A stretch of 64,000 nt of DNA, from positions 69,195,183 through 69,259,182 of the forward strand of contig OX123182.2 in assembly GCA_944739405.2 (NCBI GenBank), read 5' to 3'. The notes beneath the pieces are model-generated. The model worked only from the letters and a program-made list of their open reading frames with translations, had not been told where the DNA came from and made no database searches. Below, one piece after another: positions 51,030-62,690 of this stretch. This stretch comes from Euclidia mi. Its lineage: Eukaryota > Arthropoda > Insecta > Lepidoptera > Erebidae. Every line of letters begins with the position of its first letter. Within the stretch, counting starts at the first letter, position 1. The translations under genes were made by a program, and so were the position numbers.

Positions 51030-52071
51030 CAGTACTATCGCCAGCAATTATTTACTTTTGCAGTATCCAGCACGTAGGCGGACTCCCTAATTATGATCAT
51101 TGTGATTAATGTAACACTGACTAACATTAGTCATATTAAATATTGTATAAGCTAAGTAGGCTTCAAACCCTCGTTAAATATGTAAAAAAACGGAAAACTT
51201 ATTCATTAAATTTGTGTTTTCTAAAAAGTTTGTTCTTTGAATTTCATATGAAAGTTTGGAACTGTATTATGTAGCAAGAGATTGTGGGCGGTCGTTTCAG
51301 CAGGAAGTTGTAGAGAAGTTAAGTATCGCTGCAAACATATTACAAAAACCTCAGAAATGGCGCAGTCGTCAGAATTTATTATTACCTATTACTATAAAAT
51401 GTATGCACGGACTGAACGACTTGAAGGAATATTTAAGTAAATGCTCCATCTACGATAAGAATAGACTTCGAGTAGACTAGGTAAAAAGTAGCTCCAGCTT
51501 TGAGAAAGTTTCAGCTTTGTGTAAAACTTTTAATGGTAATAATATGAGGTTTTGTAATATGAGCAAGCTTGGATTTTAAGTGTAAGGAATTATAGCACAA
51601 TCAGAGTCAACAAAACTTACTGTAAGTAATCTTGCTGATTATAAAGCACAGGCTTCATAAAGAATAGGTGAGGAATTTCTTTTCTGGACATATGCAATTC
51701 TATTTTAAGTATAAACTGTGATTTTACATAAAAACGGCGCCTCGAGTGTACAATAAGCATGCCTCTAGTGTATGTTGAGCGTAATGCAGTGTGTTTCTGC
51801 TGCAAAAGGCCACGTGAATGTGCCTAGTCCTTTACACAATGAAAAGGCTCAGTTGTTTGCGTAAATACCTACCATGTTTGGCCTCCGATGCTGTGATTCA
51901 AACCACGCTGCCAAGGGTAGTCATGTAAAGGAACCTTCAATTCGTGCGGCGTAAGCAATATCCGGACAAACACTACTCGCTGCGTGAGCTTCCACTGAAA
52001 CTGTCAGTCGCTCGATCTCGTTGAATTGTAAGCACTTCTTGACTCTGCCTTGTCTGATTTCGGTAAATATA
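51030..52071. other. Unassigned AT-rich stretch
   Basis: No supported gene. A 74-codon + frame (51256-51480) and small minus frames have no recognised motif. 51870-52060 has a more balanced composition but nothing identifiable. Confidence 0.5.
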
Positions 52072-52139
52072 TACGAGGGTAGTCCCAAAAGTACCCGACC
52101 TGACAAGGAAAACAAAAGAAAATCAAATTATTTTTTTTA

Positions 52140-53618
52140 TTATTTTTCTACATAATCTCCTTTTAGTTCTATGCACTTGGCCCAGCGATGTTCGATAGCT
52201 TCAACACCTTGTTTGTAATGAGATTTGTCGAGCTCGTGAAAATACTCATCAACCGCTGCCTCCACTTCATCATTGCTGGCAAATCTTTTACCAGCAGGCC
52301 ATTTTTTAAATTTGGAAACAAAAAATAATCCGAAGGGGCCAAGTCGGGCGAATAGGGTGCATGAGGAAGTAGTTCGAACTTTAACTCGCGGATTTTGGTC
52401 ATGGCCTTGGCACACGTGTGTACTGGTGCATTGTCTTGGTGAAACAAAATGTTTTTTCGCCAGGTGCGGTCGTTTTTGACGGCTTTGTTCACTTAATTGA
52501 TGCAACAGGTTAGCATAATGCTCGCCATTGATAGTCCGTCCTTTCTGAAGATAATCTATAAATATTATCCCACGACAATCCCAAAAAACGGAGGCCATGA
52601 CCTTTCCCGCTGATGGAACGGTTTTCGCCTTCTTTGGGGCTGGTTCTCCTCTACGAGTCCATTGCTTCGACTGTTCTTTAGTCTCTGGTGTGAAATAATG
52701 CACCCACGTTTCATCCATAGTAATAAAACGCCGCAAAAACTCCGCTTTATTATTGTGAAATTTTGCCAAACACTCGGTCGAAATATCTTCGCGACGTCGT
52801 TTTTGGTCCTCTGTGAGCAATCGCGGCACCCACCTTGCGCATATCTTTTTCATATCCAAATTTTCGGTTGATATGCGATGTACAGCACTTTTTGAAATCC
52901 CTGCCATGTCTGCTAACTCGCGAACTTTCAATCGCCGGTCATCTAATACCATTTTGTGGATTTTTTCTATGGTTTCTGGTATTGTCACTTCATTTGGTCG
53001 ACCACATCGATGTTCATCTTCGCAGCTCAAGCGACCTCGTTTAAACTCTGCCACCCAATATTTTACTGTTGTAAACGATGGAGCAGACTCCCCCAAAGTA
53101 GAATCTAGCTCCGCTTTAATATCAGTTGGACTAAAACTTTTCAAATGAAAATATTGTATCACATAACGAATGCCGTGTGGTTGTATGCCGTGTGGTTGAC
53201 GGCATAGAATACAAGTGTCACCACCACCTATCTTCCCGTGGGTGTCGTAAGAGGCGACTAAGGGGTAACACGATGCAAATACCATCTTTGCGTAGAGACG
53301 GAAAACTCGACATAAAACCCTATACGACTGCCTCGTTGGTCTCGCGGCATAAATGTGCGCGTGGGATCGGGAGGTCCCGGGTTCGATTCCTGGGTCGGGC
53401 AGTGTTATTAGGTTTTTCTGTCACGAAATTCTCAGTAGCAGCACGGAGTCTGGAAATGTGCCCGGTACGGCAATAGGCTCGCCCCTTATTACGTGGGACT
53501 AAAGTATATCTGGCGAAAAGTGGGTGTAGAAATACACCTCTGCCTACCCCTTCGGGGATAAAAGGCGTGACGATATGTATGTATGTATGTATGTATAACG
53601 ATGGCCAATTTTCTCCAT
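52140..53618 (-). pseudogene. mariner transposase, D,D34D type, inactivated
   Basis: ATG at 53616-53618 begins MEKIGHR; the SINE then interrupts, and the frame resumes RYVIQYFHLKSFSPTDIKAE. Paired helix-turn-helix region, then KEQSKQWTRRGEPAPKKAK. Catalytic Asp 1 in TMDETWVHYF, Asp 2 in FHQDNAPVH, Asp 3 in YSPDLAPSDYFLFP, spaced as D,D34D. The second and third Asp lie in another frame (52169-52492): one frameshift near 52480 and a compensating one near 52310, after which NDEVEAAVDEYF and the end read normally. So it is dead by insertion and two indels. Confidence 0.92.
53170..53594 (+). mobile_element. Composite SINE in the mariner, 7-bp target duplication
   Basis: ATAACGA flanks it (53163-53169, 53595-53601). 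The first part has two copies of TGCCGTGTGGTTG and the 'gtcgtaagaggcgactaaggg' block. The second (53326 onward) is a complete family 2 SINE with A box TGGTCTCGCGGCA and B box GGTTCGATTCC, ending in (GTAT)n. Confidence 0.9.
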
Positions 53619-53799
53619 GTCTGAAAATTTGTTCACAGCGTCAACTATTGATGGCTACTAAACAAAAGACAAACGACGCTACGTGTTCCAATTTCAAATT
53701 TAAACTTTATGAAGTATATTATTTTTAAAAAGAGTATTTATTTGAGATAAAAACCTCTTTAAGTGTGTCAGGTCGGATACTTCTGGGACTGCCCTAAAG

Positions 53800-54950
53800 A
53801 AACTGCTCTTCAGTGCGTACTTTAATCATTGTGATTGATAAAGGACACGTGGCACAAGGAATTCACCTTTCACATGTGAGTGGGCCGTACTCTTATGATG
53901 TACCCTTTATGTAAAAAGAACAGAAACAGTGGCATGGAAGTCTTAACAACGGTCAAAGCAACATTTTATTGTTGTGTTAGAAATCTGTAATAGCTTTCAT
54001 TGTATGTTCGCAACATTTTTGTGGTAACATTTATTCACAAGAGTAAGGTTGGTAAATATTTTTAGGTAGTGCGAAAAACACGTCTTTCTGAAAATATTGT
54101 GTACAGACATCGGTTCGCTACGATTCCATCTTAGTACAGAGGTAAAAAAGAAAGTAGGAGGAAGTTACTTTGTGAGAAATACTATTTCCTCGGCGAGGTG
54201 AGACTCGCAACAAACTAGCCTCAATGTCGTGAGCACCGCGACGTTTCTCTGATAAGGTGCGACTTTTATAACTGTGTTTTATGATGGTACGAACATTTGC
54301 TTGCAAGATACTGAACTTAATAAATTTATTAGCATAACTAGTTGTGAAGAGCATTGCGAATTATCGATTTTGGTCCTTAACAGAAAGAAAGGTCACGCAT
54401 TTTTACCTAAGTCCAGTATTTCAAAGCAAGGGCGACCCAAGGAATTTTAAATATTCCTTATATTAACCCTATTCTCTACAAATAGGTTTGCTTAAGAATT
54501 TTTTCTTTTAGAGGCTTAGCTATAAAGTAATGCTTCATACAGAAAACGCCCAGTTTTCACTATAAAGCATATTTAAGTACTTTTTAACGGGTTTCTCTTT
54601 TTGGACCGAAAGGAATTTGACAAATTTTCACTGCCCAAAAATTTTTTAGCATAATTTCATTTGCCAAATTATTACTTAGCAAAAAATCTATTCACAAAAA
54701 ATTGTAACGTAAACATAATGTTTGGGAAATGAACGTTTAAACTATAGCTTGTTTACCAACTAGTACTTTTAACATTTTTTATTTAGTCAAATATTTTAGT
54801 TGGAATAACAGTTTTTACGCAAAATCAATAATTATCCTAATCTAAATAGTTCAGTTCCGGGTAACCTACTAAAAACAATCTCTTTTTTCTATTAATGCAA
54901 GTCGTTTCTGGCACTCACCGGCCGCTACCACGGCACCGCTCGTGCGTAGG
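53800..54950. other. Unassigned AT-rich stretch, partly MITE-like
   Basis: No gene. From about 54590 to 54950, and again 55560-55900, phrases such as TTTGCCAAATTATT, TTGGCAAATAAAG and AAATTTTGTCAAAATC suggest one older repeat into which the retroposon at 54964-55544 inserted. Confidence 0.45.
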
Positions 54951-54963
54951 AGGTCACAGTTCT

Positions 54964-55544
54964 TTTTTTTTTTGTTTTGGTATCGGATAGGCAAATCCTC
55001 ATGGAGTCCCTCCGCCCTGGGGGGGAAGGGCGAAGGGGACTGTCAGACTCTTACTGACTAAAAACCCAACCCGTGTTCCTCATGTACCCGTGTGTCGGAG
55101 GGTCGGGTATCGCCGAAGCATTCCTCGCTACCCCCAGACGGGTATTGGCCCGCCAGATGGTCAGGCGGGCCCCGAACAAAGCCCCCTTGGCGGCGGATGA
55201 AGGTGTTGGGCTCCGCCGCCAAAACACCCAGCGGCCGCAGAGGATAGGGAGGACCGCAACGCAACACCACATCTCCTCTTCCTCTGCGGCCGCACCGCGA
55301 CGCAACGATGGTGCGCCCCCATTTGGTCGCTGGAGATAGGGCGCGCGGCAACGCAACACCGACACGCCTCTCCTCCCGCGACGAACGACGAACTGTCCCT
55401 CGCACCCGCACCATTGGACGCATCCTCCGTCAAGCCAACGCGGAACGTCAACTCCTGGGATCTCGCTTAGCTTCACCGTGGGTGACCTAACCACGGTTAC
55501 TGAGCCCCCCCACTACGACAAGGTGGAGATCCAACGGGGGGGAT
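54964..55544 (-). mobile_element. GC-rich 600-bp retroposon, copy 2, intact target duplication
   Basis: Same ends as 8386-8987: poly-T on + at 54964 (a poly(A) tail on minus) and a C-run start. GTCACAGTTCT flanks it (54953-54963, 55545-55555). Overlapping frames of about 96-147 codons on both strands come from its composition. It lacks the 12-bp palindrome of copy 1. Confidence 0.88.
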
Positions 55545-55559
55545 GTCACAGTTCTAACC

Positions 55560-56480
55560 TAACCTAAACATTTTTTTAATAATTAACCTACTCTAACTAC
55601 TTCCAAAAATAAACTAGTATCACCAAACGTTTATTGTCTGAAGATTGTTTGCTGTAATAAATCATTTGATTAAAGACCAAATGCCATGATGACATTATAC
55701 TTGGTAATATTCGGCCAAGTAAAGATTTGACCAAATAAAAATATGCGTACTAAAATCATTAGAAATATTGCAATGGTATAAAAAAAAGGTTGCTAAAATT
55801 TGTTTGGGTAATGAAATTTTGTCAAAATCTTTTCGGCAAAACAGCAGGAGCCCACTTTTTAACTTTTATCCTAAAGAGCTTTTGGCAAATAAAGTAGCTC
55901 CGTACATAGCCTTTTAACGGTACAATACTACAAAGGTTTATGTTTTTCAACAAAATATATTAGACGATTTTATTTAGATAATAGGCTATGACGAAGTTGA
56001 AATGAAATCTAATTTTGTAGATTATCACGGTACGTTCCCCTCGGGGTTTCTTTCATTTGGAAGTACGCTCATACATTTGATATTTATGCCTTTGTCTTGT
56101 GCGATCCAAATACGTCACTTTCTTTTTTTTGGCAACATGAGCGTTTAACATAATTTGGAGACTGATAAGTTTGTTGCGCAGTACATAATTTTGCAGTTGT
56201 ATTTTGTGACATCTTTCACCTTTAGTGGGTGAATATCACTCGAGTTGTATAGAATCCATAATGTCGGGATAATAAATGTCAGTATTGTATAAATAGAACA
56301 TTAGAACGTTGGTGTAATACCATGACTTGTAAAAGGTTGCATGTTTGATTTAATATGATAAACCTACACGATTATAGGTCGACAGTATGACATTGTCGGA
56401 TACGGCTTAGATGCGACATGTTTGGTCAGTCCCAGATAACTTAGAGAGATTTATTTAGAATCCTAGTTCATTTCATCACT
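55560..56480. other. Unassigned stretch
   Basis: AT-rich, continuing the repeat seen before the retroposon to about 55900. From there to 56480 I see no gene or repeat family. Confidence 0.5.
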
Positions 56481-56481
56481 C

Positions 56482-56665
56482 ACGCCTGGTTCCCGGACGG
56501 GTAGGCAGAGACTGCGGAACGCTATTTGCAACGATCCTGACATACCTCTCTTGCTTCATTCACTCCCATCAAGTTTCTCATGCATGCTATTCTGTTTAGG
56601 GTACTTCTGACCTGTCCTTTTTTAAGAATTTCTCTAATCTGGTCAGAGAACGTCAACCTAGGTCA
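56482..56665 (-). mobile_element. LINE 3'-terminal fragment
   Basis: Minus reading gives DQIREILKKGQVRST-like sequence, NLMGVNEAREVCQDRCK and the end near CCTGGTTCCCGGACGGG. Same family as 13452-13665. Confidence 0.75.
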
Positions 56666-57106
56666 TTTCATTTTTCTTTGATGATGGATTTATGCCTTTG
56701 TGGTAATATTAAATAGTGAAAACAATGTGTTCCTATACCGTTGCATTCCGAGGCTGCTGGAAGAGACGAATAGGGAAAATACACGAAGTATATAGTATCT
56801 TTGTTAAAAGACTGGTAGAGCTTCGCTGATTTCATCATGAATAGGCCGGCTCGAACGGGGTAGTACTACCCTCTCAAAGATTATCGACGTAAAGAAACAG
56901 TATCTATACTGTTTGAAATAGAAATAGTTTTTATGATAAGTCAAATCGATTATATCGGTTTAGTAACGTTTTGTTTAGTCTATTGTAAATTTTGACTATG
57001 GTCACACTATGAACTGTCATTCACTTTGGTTCATTGTTGGTCCGGGAAAAAAATTGTCTTGTGCTCACGCAGTTTTGTAATTTTTGCGTTTTGGAATTGA
57101 ATTATA

Positions 57107-57310
57107 TTGATCGCCTTTTGGAAAGCCCATCCTGGTAGCTTCGCGAATAGTTTTGTGATAAAGGATAAAATTCGTTACATATTGAACCCGTGCACGTGGT
57201 TGGTGCCCGAGGACTTCGCCGAACTGGACCCTGCGATAGCTATAAGATACTACTTTCATCTATTTTGGCCAATTTATTTGTATGATGTGTCTAATTTAGC
57301 TCAAGCCTGA
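57107..57310 (+). other. Unrecognised 67-codon frame followed by a splice-donor-like site
   Basis: Reads MIAFWKAHPGSFANSF and VPEDFAELDPAIAIRYYF to a stop at 57308-57310. TTTG|GTAAGT follows at 57323-57332. It could be a host 5' exon or the 5' region of a LINE; I do not recognise the protein and no partner exon is visible. 57340-58020 is AT-rich without features. Confidence 0.25.
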
Positions 57311-58023
57311 CATCAGTGAAGATTTGGTAAGTAAATTAAATTTGCATGTAATTGTAATTCGCTGTGCAATCATAGTAATAGTGTTTAGACCTTTGCCCTG
57401 GGCTAAGACTGGATGAATTAATCGCTTCCACTGACCTCTGCAAACCTTACCCAATTTTAGCCCAGACTCTAAACATAATTTTTGGTATGCAGAGCTCGGT
57501 TGATTGACTTAGCCGCTGTTGATTGTACCTAAACTCAGATTGGTATTGTATAAGCTTGTATCTGAGCTATATATTCATTTGTGTTGTGGTGTTCTCAGGT
57601 CAGTTTTGCCTAAAATACATAATATTTATTCACTGTATTGGTTGACCTGCTTAATTGCAACACAGTCATACATAACCTCAAATCAGTAATTGTTTGATTT
57701 GAATTGTTGAAATCTAGCTTAAATTTGTTGTTGTTAGTATTAATAAGTCACTTTGATTGGATACATAATAGTTTTATGTATCAATTAATTTAGTTAATTG
57801 CATATATTGAGTTTGAAACATTATAACAACCAAACTTGACCTTACATTGATAAACCTTTGGTTGTCATAATATATTGATAATATTGTTAGGTAACACAAA
57901 CTGGTGTCTACAGTTGTAATATATAACATACTTAGTCTGTCTGTTGCAAATAATTAATTAATTGATTTAAAGTTTAACTTTTAATTTGCTGTAACTTATA
58001 AACCTTTTGATAACTTTTGTCCT

Positions 58024-58025
<2 letters not shown>

Positions 58026-58061
<36 letters not shown>
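58026..58061. repeat. (TAA)12 microsatellite
   Basis: 36 bp uninterrupted, at the 3' end of the minus-strand LINE fragment that follows; probably its tail or target. Confidence 0.95.
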
Positions 58062-58089
58062 GCATTTATTTCAGATATAGATCCATAAA

Positions 58090-58436
58090 ATTGTTAAAAA
58101 TTCCATTACAAAAAAAAAAAAAATCATAGTTATAAAACAACAATTATTCAATGTCATGTCTAAAATAAACAGTTGGCCAATGTCAATAAAAATGTCAAAA
58201 AAATAGCATCAAAATATGTCACACAATGTCAATAAAAATGTAATGAGAAATAATCAATAATATGTCAAAAACAATGTCAATAAAAATGTCAAGAAATAGA
58301 ATCAAATACCTAATATGTCACAAAATCAATGTCAATATAAATGTCAAAAGAAGTAGAAACAAGTACCTAATATGTCACAAAATAAATCTCAATAAATGTC
58401 AAAAGAATAATAATTCACAATATTATAATAATTTAA
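58090..58436 (-). repeat. Tandem-repeat 3' region of a LINE
   Basis: Degenerate units of about 60-75 bp built from AATGTCAATAAAAATGTCA and ATATGTCACAAAAT. They lie between the LINE coding end and its (TAA)n tail, so they are most likely its 3' UTR. Confidence 0.7.
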
Positions 58437-58870
58437 CTACATGCCCATCATAATTTGCATCCACCTGTGCTGAATGGGACAATCTGCTCTATTTGCAATC
58501 ATCTTCAGAATCCTGTTGCTACTACCTCTCACGCGTTTTGAAATGGATGCAACTTTCTTGCGTATAATTGCATGAAAGCCGTCCGTGTGCGCCTCTGCAA
58601 ACATGAGGGACGCGCTGCAGTCTCTCGGTAGCCGCAACAACATTCTGAAGATGTTGTTGTACTGCACACGAAGTACATTGGCGGCCCGACGGTTATTTCT
58701 TACCCATAGGCCGCAAGTGTAGAACGACTGGCAGAACGCCTTAAACAATGTAACTTTTACGTTACAAGAGCATCTTGCAAACCTACGGGCCAGCATATTC
58801 CCTCTGACCGCCAACGCTCTCCGCTCGCGCTCCAAATCGGCGTCATCCTTCATAGGTTTGATTCGCCCCG
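58437..58870 (-). mobile_element. LINE fragment, C-terminal end of reverse transcriptase protein
   Basis: The minus frame 58853-58437 (138 codons) reads DLERERRALAVRGNMLARRF, VTLFKAFCQSFYTCGLWV and RVQYNNIFRMLLRLPRDCSA, a C-terminal phrase set known from insect LINE proteins downstream of the RT. The RT itself is missing. It continues into the tandem 3' region and (TAA)12. Confidence 0.75.
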
Positions 58871-59003
58871 GAATCTACCAAATAGGAAATGAGATATAAA
58901 CCAGGAAAAGTGGCAGGCCGATATCGACCTGAACCGCACTAGAAGGTATTTTTAGCAGTGATGGGACATACCAAAATAAAGGAATATTGAAAATAAAACA
59001 GAA

Positions 59004-59640
59004 CTATCGTACATAACAAAAATGAAGATTTTTATTTAATTGTGGCTGTTTTGAAAACATGACACGCAAAGATTCATGTTGCATTGCCTGCAATATTTTT
59101 TTATTCTTTTTACTCTTTTTTTGCTTTGTCGCTACTGAAGGTTCGCCGCAATCTCTCATAGCACCCTGCACAATTTCATACGATTGAAAAGAAAGAAAAT
59201 TATTAAAAAACGGGACTTTATATTTAATTGATATGTTTTTATTACATAGTAAATTCCATAAAAATGTTATAAAATTCATCATCATCAGCATCGTGAACAT
59301 TTGAAATGGGTACGTCACACTGCTAGCGCGGTCGTGAAGCGTCTGAGAGAAGGTAAGCTGTGCTAAAAATTGTAATTAAGCACAGTTTGATTGGTGCCGT
59401 TTTTCGAGCCGCGATCGTGCATCTATTATATATTTGCTCGAAGCTTTAAAATCACGTTTCAATAAAAAAAAAACTAGATCGAAATCGTTTTAGCACCGTT
59501 CTGTTTGCGTCGAGGGTTAAAAAGCGAATATCACTGCACTTTCGCAGGCAACCGTATATTTTCAAGTATTATAAGTACTACTATAAATATACGTGTAGGT
59601 AGTAAGTAAAACTTACCGCTTCTACTTGGATTTCCATGAT
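59004..59640 (-). other. Possible small two-exon reading frame, unrecognised
   Basis: Minus strand: ATGGAAATCCAAGTAGAAGC at about 59638, a donor GCG|GTAAGT at about 59616, an acceptor with a good pyrimidine tract ending TTGTGCAG near 59170, then a 52-codon exon with a lysine-rich run (KQKKSKKNKKILQAM) to TAG at 59004. Spliced in frame it gives about 60 residues. I do not recognise it; it may be a broken transposon gene. The intron carries no other signal. Confidence 0.3.
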
Positions 59641-60265
59641 GTTTTGTTCCTAAATACTTTTTATTTTTCTTAATTGGAAATATTTTATCACTACTGTCAC
59701 TATCAGTTATAATTGCAGGGCGAATAAAAATCTTCCAAAATTTGTATTATTCTTTTATTGTTTGCCATCGTCAATTTTATCGACAGAACACAACACTAAC
59801 TGGCGGCGCGTGCGCTCTGTGCGGTATCAGGTCGCCGGCGGCCTGTTGGGTTGGCGAGCTGAAATAGACCCACTGCCGCACTGAGCGGATATATTTCACC
59901 GCTAGTGCGTGGTAGGTCGAAAAAGGCCTGCCGTGATGTTTTTATGGGGAATACCTACAATTTTGACTACAAGCCGAAATATATATTTGTCTCTGTCAAA
60001 AACTTAAAAATACCTAAAATAATCGTTCCGCACCAGCGAGAGGGACATAGTTTTCTTCGTCCGCACCAGCTGTACGTACAGCGGCAGGCCAAAATCGGCC
60101 TGTTCCGCAGTGAACGTGTTAATACTGGAATCATATATAAATGAGATAATGCCTTCGGGGATATAGGCGTAAGTCAATTCATTACATTTCCTGCTTATAT
60201 TTATATGTAGGAGTATATATGAAAAGTTTATGTATGTAAGCCTGTACACATAAATGCACGATATG
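59641..60265. other. Unassigned stretch
   Basis: 59780-59930 is GC-richer (GGCGGCGCGTGCGC) with no coding motif. The rest is AT-rich. A 79-codon frame at 59905-60144 has no recognised features. Confidence 0.5.
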
Positions 60266-60269
60266 TATT

Positions 60270-60385
60270 GAAATATGCGCGTGAGGTTTGTAAGGATAGA
60301 AGTAAGTGGCGTTCCGTTGTCTCTGCCTACCCCGACGGGGAAAAGGCGTGAGTATATGTACACATGTATGTATGTATGTATGTTT
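60270..60385 (+). mobile_element. LINE 3'-terminal fragment with (GTAT)n tail
   Basis: GTGGCGTTCCGTTGTCTCTG (protein KWRSVVSAYP) and AAAGGCGTGAG, then (TGTA)n. Same family as 13452-13665 and 56482-56665. Confidence 0.75.
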
Positions 60386-60483
60386 TGAAATAAAATAAAA
60401 ATTGATCATCGTCTGTTACCCTTTACTATGTTTAGGTGTAATCGTCTGTTTCTTACATTATAGTTTTTGCTTGATGTTTAATA

Positions 60484-60511
60484 AATATAACACTCAGTTG
60501 AGTGTTATATT
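60484..60511. repeat. Perfect hairpin, 13-bp arms
   Basis: AATATAACACTCA and its complement separated by GT. Confidence 0.88.
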
Positions 60512-61097
60512 CTGAGCTGCATGTAAAAAGTTTAGACTTGTCTACGGGTATAATATAGACTTCATAGAGAGGCTGAAGAATGAGATTACAGACTTAACTC
60601 ACTAACTACATAGTGCCAATAACGAAATTGACCACCTAGTCTTGGAAAATAACCAGCTACAAAAGACTATCACCCAACAAAATAAATATATAAGTTCTCT
60701 CAAAGACATATGTAAAAGTCCAGGAAAAATTCTATACTAGCCAGATTCAGACCAATAAGAGAAAATCTCGACCGGTATTAACGGATAACTCCATCTTAAT
60801 CTCTCTAGACAAAGAAAATCCAAAAACTTACACAAATATTTTACAAAAAGGGTTAAGTAGCAATGAGGGTCAATGTAACCAAAAGAAATCAATAAAAGAA
60901 AACGAAACCAACAACTTCTTGCAGCAGAGTCATCCTCATATACACATATTAGGAGGGGGGCAATGTAAAGGCTTGTCTACAACGTTAAAAGAGAGTCGAT
61001 AAAATACAAGCTTTAATCAGTATTCAATCTCAGGATTCATCAAGCCAGAACGACTACTCAACAAATCATCAGAGAAATCAATGACCCTAAGATTAAA

Positions 61098-61460
61098 ACG
61101 AAGGTAAACGATCGCATAATTATCTCAGTAGGCGAACATGATGCTAATCCAGCACAGGTGATGATTGAACTCCCAGCAGCACTCAAGCTTCTTCAAAATC
61201 GAAATGTTTACGTTCTGAGTATTGCACATAACAAACATTTAAACGAAATAATACTTAATAATATGTTAAAAACGTGTTGTACACAATATGAACATTGTAC
61301 ATTCATAGATATAAGTCATAGTATTGACTCTTATGGAAATATCAATCTAAAAATATTGTGTAAATTAATAAATGAGAAAGTAGATTATAGAACTACTACC
61401 AAAAATACTTATCCTATATCAATAGAAAGCCGAACGATGTACATATCTCGTTACCGGTAA
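61098..61460 (+). pseudogene. LINE ORF1, esterase-like C-terminus
   Basis: NDRIIISVGEHDANPA is the conserved beta-strand plus GEHD/GTND-type loop of SGNH-like ORF1 domains, followed by VYVLSIAHNKHLNEIILNN and a stop at 61458-61460. Upstream ORF1 parts are in other frames with stops. Confidence 0.6.
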
Positions 61461-61689
61461 CATACACAAGTAAAAATAAAATAAAATAATTAAAACCAAC
61501 AAAGGGCACAATACCATTCTATTTTCCAAAAATAAAGAAAGTAAATGATTCAAGTATAATATGTACTAATAAAACCTGTATAGTAAAAGAGCCAAAAAAG
61601 GGTACTATCCCATATTATTTTACTAAAAGACCTAAAACTAAACCATCCATGATACATGACTTTAAGGAGGTAAATATCTTTTTTCGGAC

Positions 61690-62680
61690 CTAAAAATATT
61701 AACTCTCCATCATTCCAAATTCTTCACCAAAACATTGCTGGACTCACATCAAAAAGGGACCTAATCGAAATTACGCTAACAGATTTACAAATAAATAGAA
61801 CACAACTTTCTAACTGAAGTTCTTTGTTTCTCGGAAACATTTTTAAAGGATGAAGAGGTAAAAAATGCAAAAATATCCGGCTATAACCTAGTATCAAGGT
61901 TTTGTAGAGGAAAAGGTAGGGGTGGTACAGCTATTTATCTTCAAAAAGGAATCAACTACAGGGAAATAGATGTTATTAAAAAAGTTTGCACGCGAAAAGG
62001 TCTATGAATGCTGTGGAATTGAAGTAACATATTTAAAAATTATTATAATTTGTATCTATCGTACACCTCAACCAAAAGTAGATATATTCTTAGCATCACT
62101 TGACGGAATGTTTCATAAACTAATGTTTGACAGCAAATATAGTAAACACAAATTTATTTTAGCAGGTGACATAAATATTAATACACTTATTGAAAATAAA
62201 ATAGTTCAAGATTTACATGACATATTACAGAAGTATAATTTAACTTTGCATATTCAGGCACCAACTAGACAGAAATCTTGTATTGACCATATTATAAGCA
62301 ATATAAAAAAAGGAACAAGTAGTAAAATTCTAAAACTCGGACTTTCCGATCACGACACAGCTCAACTACTGAGTTTAACTACAAAAATTAAATGTACACG
62401 ACTTCCTAAATACTACATAACTAAAAGAGACTATTCGCAAGAAAATATTCTGAAATTCCGCGAATGTCTTGGGAACTTGACTTTTAGTACAATATACATG
62501 GAAAAGGATTTAAATGCAGCATTTGATTATTTCTATAAGGAGTTTTTATTGTTTTTCAATTTATGTTTCCCGATTCTTAAGATAAAAATTATTCCCAAAC
62601 AACGTAATATAAAATGGATAACAAAGGGACTGCGTCGAAGCTGTAGAACTAAAAGGTATTTGCGTTTTTTCTTTCTATAA
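61690..62680 (+). pseudogene. LINE endonuclease, frame-broken
   Basis: FQILHQNIAGLTSKRDLIEI is followed by breaks near 61800-61960. The open frame 61970-62680 contains IYRTPQPKVDIF, LAGDININTL, CIDHIISNI and LSDHDTAQL, the late active-site motifs. Another frameshift separates it from the RT at about 62680. Confidence 0.8.
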
Positions 62681-62690
62681 TAAACGGACT

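Larger units (their letters stand above)
52074..53796 (-). mobile_element. mariner-like transposon with SINE insertion
   Basis: Imperfect terminal inverted repeats: left GAGGGTAGTCCCAAAAGTAC, right (complement) TAGGGCAGTCCCAGAAGTAT, both continuing CCGACCTGACA. A TA dinucleotide lies at each end. Encodes a transposase on minus (53618-52140). A 425-bp composite SINE at 53170-53594 splits it. Without that it would be about 1.3 kb, the normal size. Confidence 0.93.

Noticed and set aside
51256..51480. 74-codon frame as a gene
   Set aside because: Unrecognised, surrounded by AT-rich DNA with no supporting signals.
53326..53402. Possible tRNA gene (also at 39555, 25215, 32930-33004, 50950-51020)
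   Set aside because: tRNA-like heads with A and B boxes, but each is joined to a SINE body with tail and target duplication.
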